64,000 nucleotides of DNA from Mucidula mucida (lineage: Eukaryota > Basidiomycota > Agaricomycetes > Agaricales > Physalacriaceae): the NCBI GenBank assembly GCA_015501055.1, contig JADNYV010000124.1:1-64000 (forward strand), read 5' to 3'. A program made the translations under genes and the position numbers. Below the pieces are notes generated by a model. That model was not told where the DNA came from, searched no databases, and saw only the letters and a program-made list of their open reading frames with translations. Position 1 is the first letter of the stretch. Each line of letters begins with the position of its first letter. Shown piece after piece: positions 59,980 through 64,000 of this stretch.

Positions 59980-62424
59980 GACGCCACAGCATCTCGGGTC
60001 TGGAACAACCTGTCGCGTAGAGATTCGAATCTCGGACGTGTCAGTGCCTTCGTGAGAATATCCGCTAAGTTATCCTCGCTGGCGCAGTGGATAAGTTTGA
60101 TCTCGTTGGAGACCAATCGCTCGCGCACAAAGTGATGCCGGATGTCTATGTGCTTCGAGCGGGCGTGGAATACAGGATTGTCAGCGAATTTGATAGCGGA
60201 TTGATTGTCGACTCGAATGGTTGTGGGGTCGGTCGTGTCCAGTCCAAGTTCTGATCCGAGTTGGCGAAGCCAAATGACTTCACGGGTCGAACTTGCGAGT
60301 ATATATATATATATATGCCATGTACTCGGCTTCCATTTCGGATAATGCGACTGTAATTTGTTTACGGGAACTCCAGGAAACAGCAGCGCCGGCGTATAAC
60401 GTGATGTAGCCGGATACTGATCGTCGGTTGTTGGCGTCTCCAGCCCAGTCCGCGTCTGAGTAGACTTTGAGGTCTTCAGATGCGTTGTAGTGTAAAGCCA
60501 TGTCAATGGTACCTTGAAGATACCTAAAGACACGCTTCAGCGCCGTCAGATGCTCTTCTGATGGACACTGGGAGAACTGGGCAAGATATGCGACTGGATG
60601 AGCAAGGTCGGGTTGCGTAGCCACGGCAAGGTACATAAGCTTGCCAAGACCTGAGAGGTATGTTTTATTGAAAATGTCGTCGCCAATGCGTGGGTCACCG
60701 GTCTCAAGCTTTGACAGCTTGATATTCGGATCAATAGGAGTATGAACTGGCTTGCAGTCACGCATGCCAAACTGTTCAATGATGCTCAGCAAGTAGTTCC
60801 GCTGGGAGAGGCATATGGCTCCAGACTTGGGGTCATGAATGATCTCCATGCCCAGAATGTGAGATAACGCTCCAAGGTCGATAATGTTGAAGTGTGCGGC
60901 GAGCTCCCCCTTAATCTGCGAAATGGCAGACTCGTCGGGAGCGAGTAGTGTCATGTCATCAACATGCACAGCTACTATTGTGGGTGGTGCTTTGTGTGAG
61001 GCTTATCGAATGAAGACACATTGGTCAGCAATAAGCTGTGTGAATCCAAGCTTTTTGAATGCAGCCATCAGCTTCTGGTTCCAAACGCAACCGGACTGCT
61101 TAAGTCCGTATAGGGAAAGCTTGAGCTTGCAGACTCGTCCCGTGCCATCGTCAAAGCCTGATGGCTGCTCCATATAAACTTCTTCCTCAAGCTCACCATT
61201 TAGATAAGCTGCAACGACGTCCATACCATGGACAAGAAGTTTGTAACACAATGCGAGGGCTAAGAGGAAACGAAAGGTTTCAAGACAGATGGTCGGGGCA
61301 AAGGTCTGGTTGTAATTGATGCCTTGGACTTGAAGAAATCCTTTGGCGACAAGATGTGCTTTCCACTTCACTATGTGACGTTGGGTGTCTTGCTTCCGTC
61401 AAAATACCCATTGGCATGGAATAGCCTTTCGGCTGGGAGGTAAATGGACTAAGTCCCAAGTGCCGAGGGCGTTAAGCTGGTCAATCTCAGACTGCATAGC
61501 TTTGCGCCACTGCAGTTTGTCTGGTGCGTCTAAAGCTTCTTTGAGTGACATTGGGTCGCCTGCAATCTCGCTTTCAACAGCTTCCGTCAAGAAGGCATAG
61601 TTGGTTACTTGAGCAAGACTACAAGTGGTACAGGTTCGTTTGCCCTCAATGATATTGTCAGGCATGATCTGACTGCTGATGTTGTGTGGTGCTTTGGATT
61701 TCACGGCTGGCACCGGTGCTGAATTTGGTGATGGAGGTCGTGTGGATGGCAGAGTGGTAAGTGGTGATTCTGGATTGTTGTCTGAGTCTGAATCAATGAC
61801 AGCAGTGGGCTCGCAGTAATCCATGTCAGGAAGTTTTGACTGTGAAGATTCTTCCTGCTGCTTGCTATCTGATTTATTCTCCCCCTCAAGCAAAGGAGGG
61901 AGCGAAGCAGGTATGACATAGTCATTGTCTTGTTTAGGTTTCTTGAATGTAACATTAGGCGAGGACTGTACAAGACACGATCCCGGATTGTAGTAGCGGA
62001 ACACACGCAAATGATCGGAAAATCCCATCAATAGGAACTTCCTCATGTTTGGCATGAGTTTATGTCGTTTCTTGTCCTGGTGAAGAACCCATAAGGGTGT
62101 TCTGAACGGCTGAAGGGCAGAAATGTTGGGTTTACAATGGTAAAACACCTCGTACGGCGTGATGTTCTGCGCGTGAAGTGCGCGTACCGGTGATCGGTTC
62201 TTGATATAGCACGCATATGCTACGGCTTCTGGCCATAGGTAAATGGGTAGTTTAGTGCTAAATAACATTGCCCAAGCATTGCCGAGAAGCGTAAGATTGA
62301 GGCGTTCAGCCACACCGTTTTGAGAAGATGAATAGGGAGCAGTGAGCTCCCAGTCAATGCCCTGGGATTCCAGCCAGGAGAGTACTTTGTTGTTGATGTA
62401 CTCCTTGCCGTTATCAAATTGCAT
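59980..62424 (-). pseudogene. Copia integrase C-terminal part, RT and RNase H, broken
   Basis: From 62424 down: MQFDNGKEY and NGVAERLNLT (second Asp and Glu of the integrase core), then RT blocks KAHLVAKGFLQVQG, AAYLNGELEEEVYMEQP, YGLKQSG and the intact catalytic box AVHVDDM. The RNase H part has VYSDADWAGD, SGYITLYAGAAVSW and EMEAEYMA, then continues after the TA insertion with TREVIWLRQLGSE, VDNQSAIKFADNP and SKHIDIRHHFV. Stops at 61399 and 61003 interrupt the frame. The last frame runs into the LTR. Confidence 0.9.
60300..60316. repeat. (AT)8 microsatellite inside RNase H
   Basis: A 17-base TA/AT run splits the conserved AEYMA from LASSTREVIWL. Removing 16 bases (TA times 8) would rejoin the frame as MA-LASS, so it looks like a local insertion or expansion. 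Confidence 0.85.
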
Positions 62425-63441
62425 GCATTTGGTTTATGACCGGTTTGATTGACAATATAGGCAACATAGCCTTGTATGGCAAGAAGCACTGTGTGGCCCT
62501 GTTTGTTCTTTAAGAACTTCAGGTGTGAATACGCGCTGGATCCATCTGTGAAGGAGATGAAGTAATATTCTCCTCTGATTCCATGTGTTCGGGCAGGTCC
62601 CCACAAATTGGTGTACACCATGTCACCAATATTTGTGTATCTCCGTTGAGACGTCTTGGGAAAGGACCTGACATGTGCCTTGCCCTGGATACATGCCGTG
62701 CACTGGTGAGGTTTTGATGAGAAATCAACCTCCATGCCATCCACCATGCCGGATGTCTTGAGATGTTTGACGGCTTGATGGTTCATGTGACTGAGTGCAC
62801 AGTGCCAGTTGTCCCATGTTCGCGCTGGATGTGCGCGAGAGATTTGCCAAGGTGTACGGACACGCAGTCTGTACATGTGGGAGACTTTATCTCCTATGGC
62901 GATGGTGGTGCCGTCAAATTGAGCGCAATATCCGGTGTTGGTAATCCGGGCCAGCAAAATAAGGTTGAATGGCGCGCTAGGGCAGTGTATAACGTCCTTG
63001 ATTGTTCCTGCTCGGGTGCGGTCACCTAGGACATATGAGAGGCTGACTGTGCCTCGTCCAATACCAGCTGCATCTCCAAAGCCCTTGATAATGTGATCCA
63101 ATGTGCTGTAATGGGTGAAATCATCTTTATTTCGGGCTATTGACTGACTACACGCGCTGTTGAGGAGCCAGTCATTGGGTGAGAGCTTTGCCTTAATGGC
63201 GGGGTCTGATGTGGCGGCAAACACAAAATTGTCGGAGTCTGACCCGTTTCCATCAGCAACGTGAGCGTGGGAGGACTTCCAACGACCATATGGGCGCTTC
63301 TTCCGCCAGTTTTGGCCACCTCTACCCTGGGAATTAGGTTTTGAGTCTCCATCATGTTGTTGTTGGCTTTTGAAAACCAGGTTTGTTGTGATTGTAAGAG
63401 AAGTGTCCTGTCTTGCCGCAGCAATGGCATTTGATGGATGC
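62425..63441 (-). pseudogene. Copia zinc knuckle, protease and integrase N-terminal part, broken
   Basis: The knuckle reads CHCCGKTGHFSYNH, with His in place of the final Cys. The protease motif is WLLNSACSQSIARN, with Asn (63159-63161) for the catalytic Asp. The integrase zinc region WHCALSHMNHQ and CTACIQGK is kept. The first core Asp is Asn in VYTNLWGPART (62607-62609). The frame shifts between knuckle and protease near 63370 and again near 62425. Confidence 0.87.
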
Positions 63442-64000
63442 TCAATCGGTCACGGCGAGAGCAGTGGATTGAGAAGCGCGTTCGCGTAAGCGGGCTACTT
63501 CTGAAAGAATACGTGCAATCACTTTTGAGGAGTCCGCAAGAGAGTCCTCAGGGATGGAGGAAATGAAGGGGTTCCAGGAATCTGGAAGGGATGTGAGGAG
63601 GGTGATGGAAAAGTCTGCCTCCATGATGGTTTGTTTCAACGAGGTCAGTTCAGACTGATAACCACGCATGACGCGTATATGCTCTTTGATGTCGCCGTCT
63701 TCGGGACACTGGGCGCGGAAAGACTTTCGTCGCGCTAAGACGATGCCCGTAGGGCCTTTCGCCTCGTACATGTTGCGAAGAGTGTCCCATGCACCCTTCG
63801 CTGATGTCGCGTTCGCGATATAGACAAGTACATTGTCTGATACGCGTAACCTAATGGTTGATAGTGCCTTGCGGTCGCTCTTCTTCCACGCGGCTACGAG
63901 TGATGCGTCAGAGGGTGCAGCAGCGGTCTCGGCGATGTAGTCGTTGAGTGACTGGTCCGTCATGATGTCCAGCATCTTGATCTTCCATACCGGGTAATTC
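63442..64000 (-). pseudogene. Copia gag (UBN2-like), N-terminus beyond window
   Basis: The frame is open to the window edge, with NYPVWKIKMLDIMTDQSLND at the start of what is visible, the usual gag opening. It continues through AAWKKSDRKALSTIRLRV, ISSIP and VARLRERAS. The capsid-like region appears uninterrupted, unlike the pol part. Confidence 0.85.

Larger units (their letters stand above)
59786..64000 (-). mobile_element. Second Ty1/copia retrotransposon, minus strand, cut by window edge
   Basis: The 3' LTR (59786-59970), polypurine tract, RNase H, RT, integrase, protease and gag follow in copia order on the minus strand; the 5' LTR lies beyond 64000. It is a different lineage from the first element, as LTR and protein sequences are not alike. 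Stops TGA 61399-61401 and TAA 61003-61005, frameshifts near 63370 and 62425, a (TA)8 insertion at 60300-60316, and catalytic Asp to Asn changes in protease and integrase show that it is inactive. Confidence 0.93.

Overview
The window is nuclear DNA of a basidiomycete fungus, very probably a mushroom-forming Agaricomycete. Genes are split by many short introns (about 44-57 bp, GT-AG with one GC-AG case), intergenic gaps are short, and several families are typical of that class: DUF6535 and DUF6593 proteins, SWIM/RING proteins, an HsbA-like secreted protein, a CYP63-type P450, GH5 endoglucanases with an N-terminal CBM1, and F-box proteins without obvious repeats. The two cellulases and the P450 fit a wood- or litter-decaying lifestyle (inference). 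No rRNA, tRNA or CRISPR was recognised.

Layout. 1-6.0 kb: an unplaced flank, then a complete but dead Ty1/copia retrotransposon (713-6014) with 280-bp LTRs and a perfect 5-bp target duplication. 7.0-11.8 kb: divergent pair UNC50/GMH1 (minus) and a large disordered WW-domain protein (plus). 12.1-14.0 kb: GH5-CBM1 endoglucanase. 14.8-15.2 kb: a very small single-PAH (Sin3-type) protein. 15.8-19.1 kb: DUF6535 membrane protein. 20.4-22.8 kb: calcineurin A. 23.3-25.1 kb: oxysterol-binding protein. 27.4-34 kb: an uncharacterised integral membrane protein, an F-box protein and a SWIM/RING protein. 34.7-37.5 kb: an acyl-CoA ligase ending in a PTS1 tripeptide. 37.7-39.5 kb: a second GH5-CBM1 paralogue. 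40.4-44 kb: F-box, a small coiled-coil protein, and a DUF6593-like protein. 44.8-51.0 kb: P450, DAL5-type MFS transporter and a carboxymuconolactone-decarboxylase-like protein. 51.8-57.6 kb: rhodopsin-domain membrane protein, a frame-broken aspartic protease, a PLP-dependent ammonia-lyase-like enzyme, and an SDR remnant. 58-59.6 kb: HsbA-like secreted protein and a small RRM protein. 59.8-64 kb: a second degenerate copia element on the minus strand that runs off the window.

How parts fit together. The two endoglucanases would act outside the cell on cellulose. P450, MFS, CMD-like protein and PLP enzyme sit close together and could form a loose catabolic or detoxification neighbourhood, but nothing in the sequence proves co-regulation. 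Calcineurin, OSBP, UNC50 and the RRM protein are housekeeping genes.

Two window-wide signals stand out. First, both retroelements carry transition-type damage: the LTR pair of the first differs only by transitions, many at CpG, and catalytic Asp codons in both elements have become Asn. Second, several otherwise conserved host genes are one or two bases short inside exons, mostly at short runs of the same base; this looks either like uncorrected consensus errors or, for the aspartic protease, a pseudogene. I did not find a convincing new defence-like or biosynthetic system.
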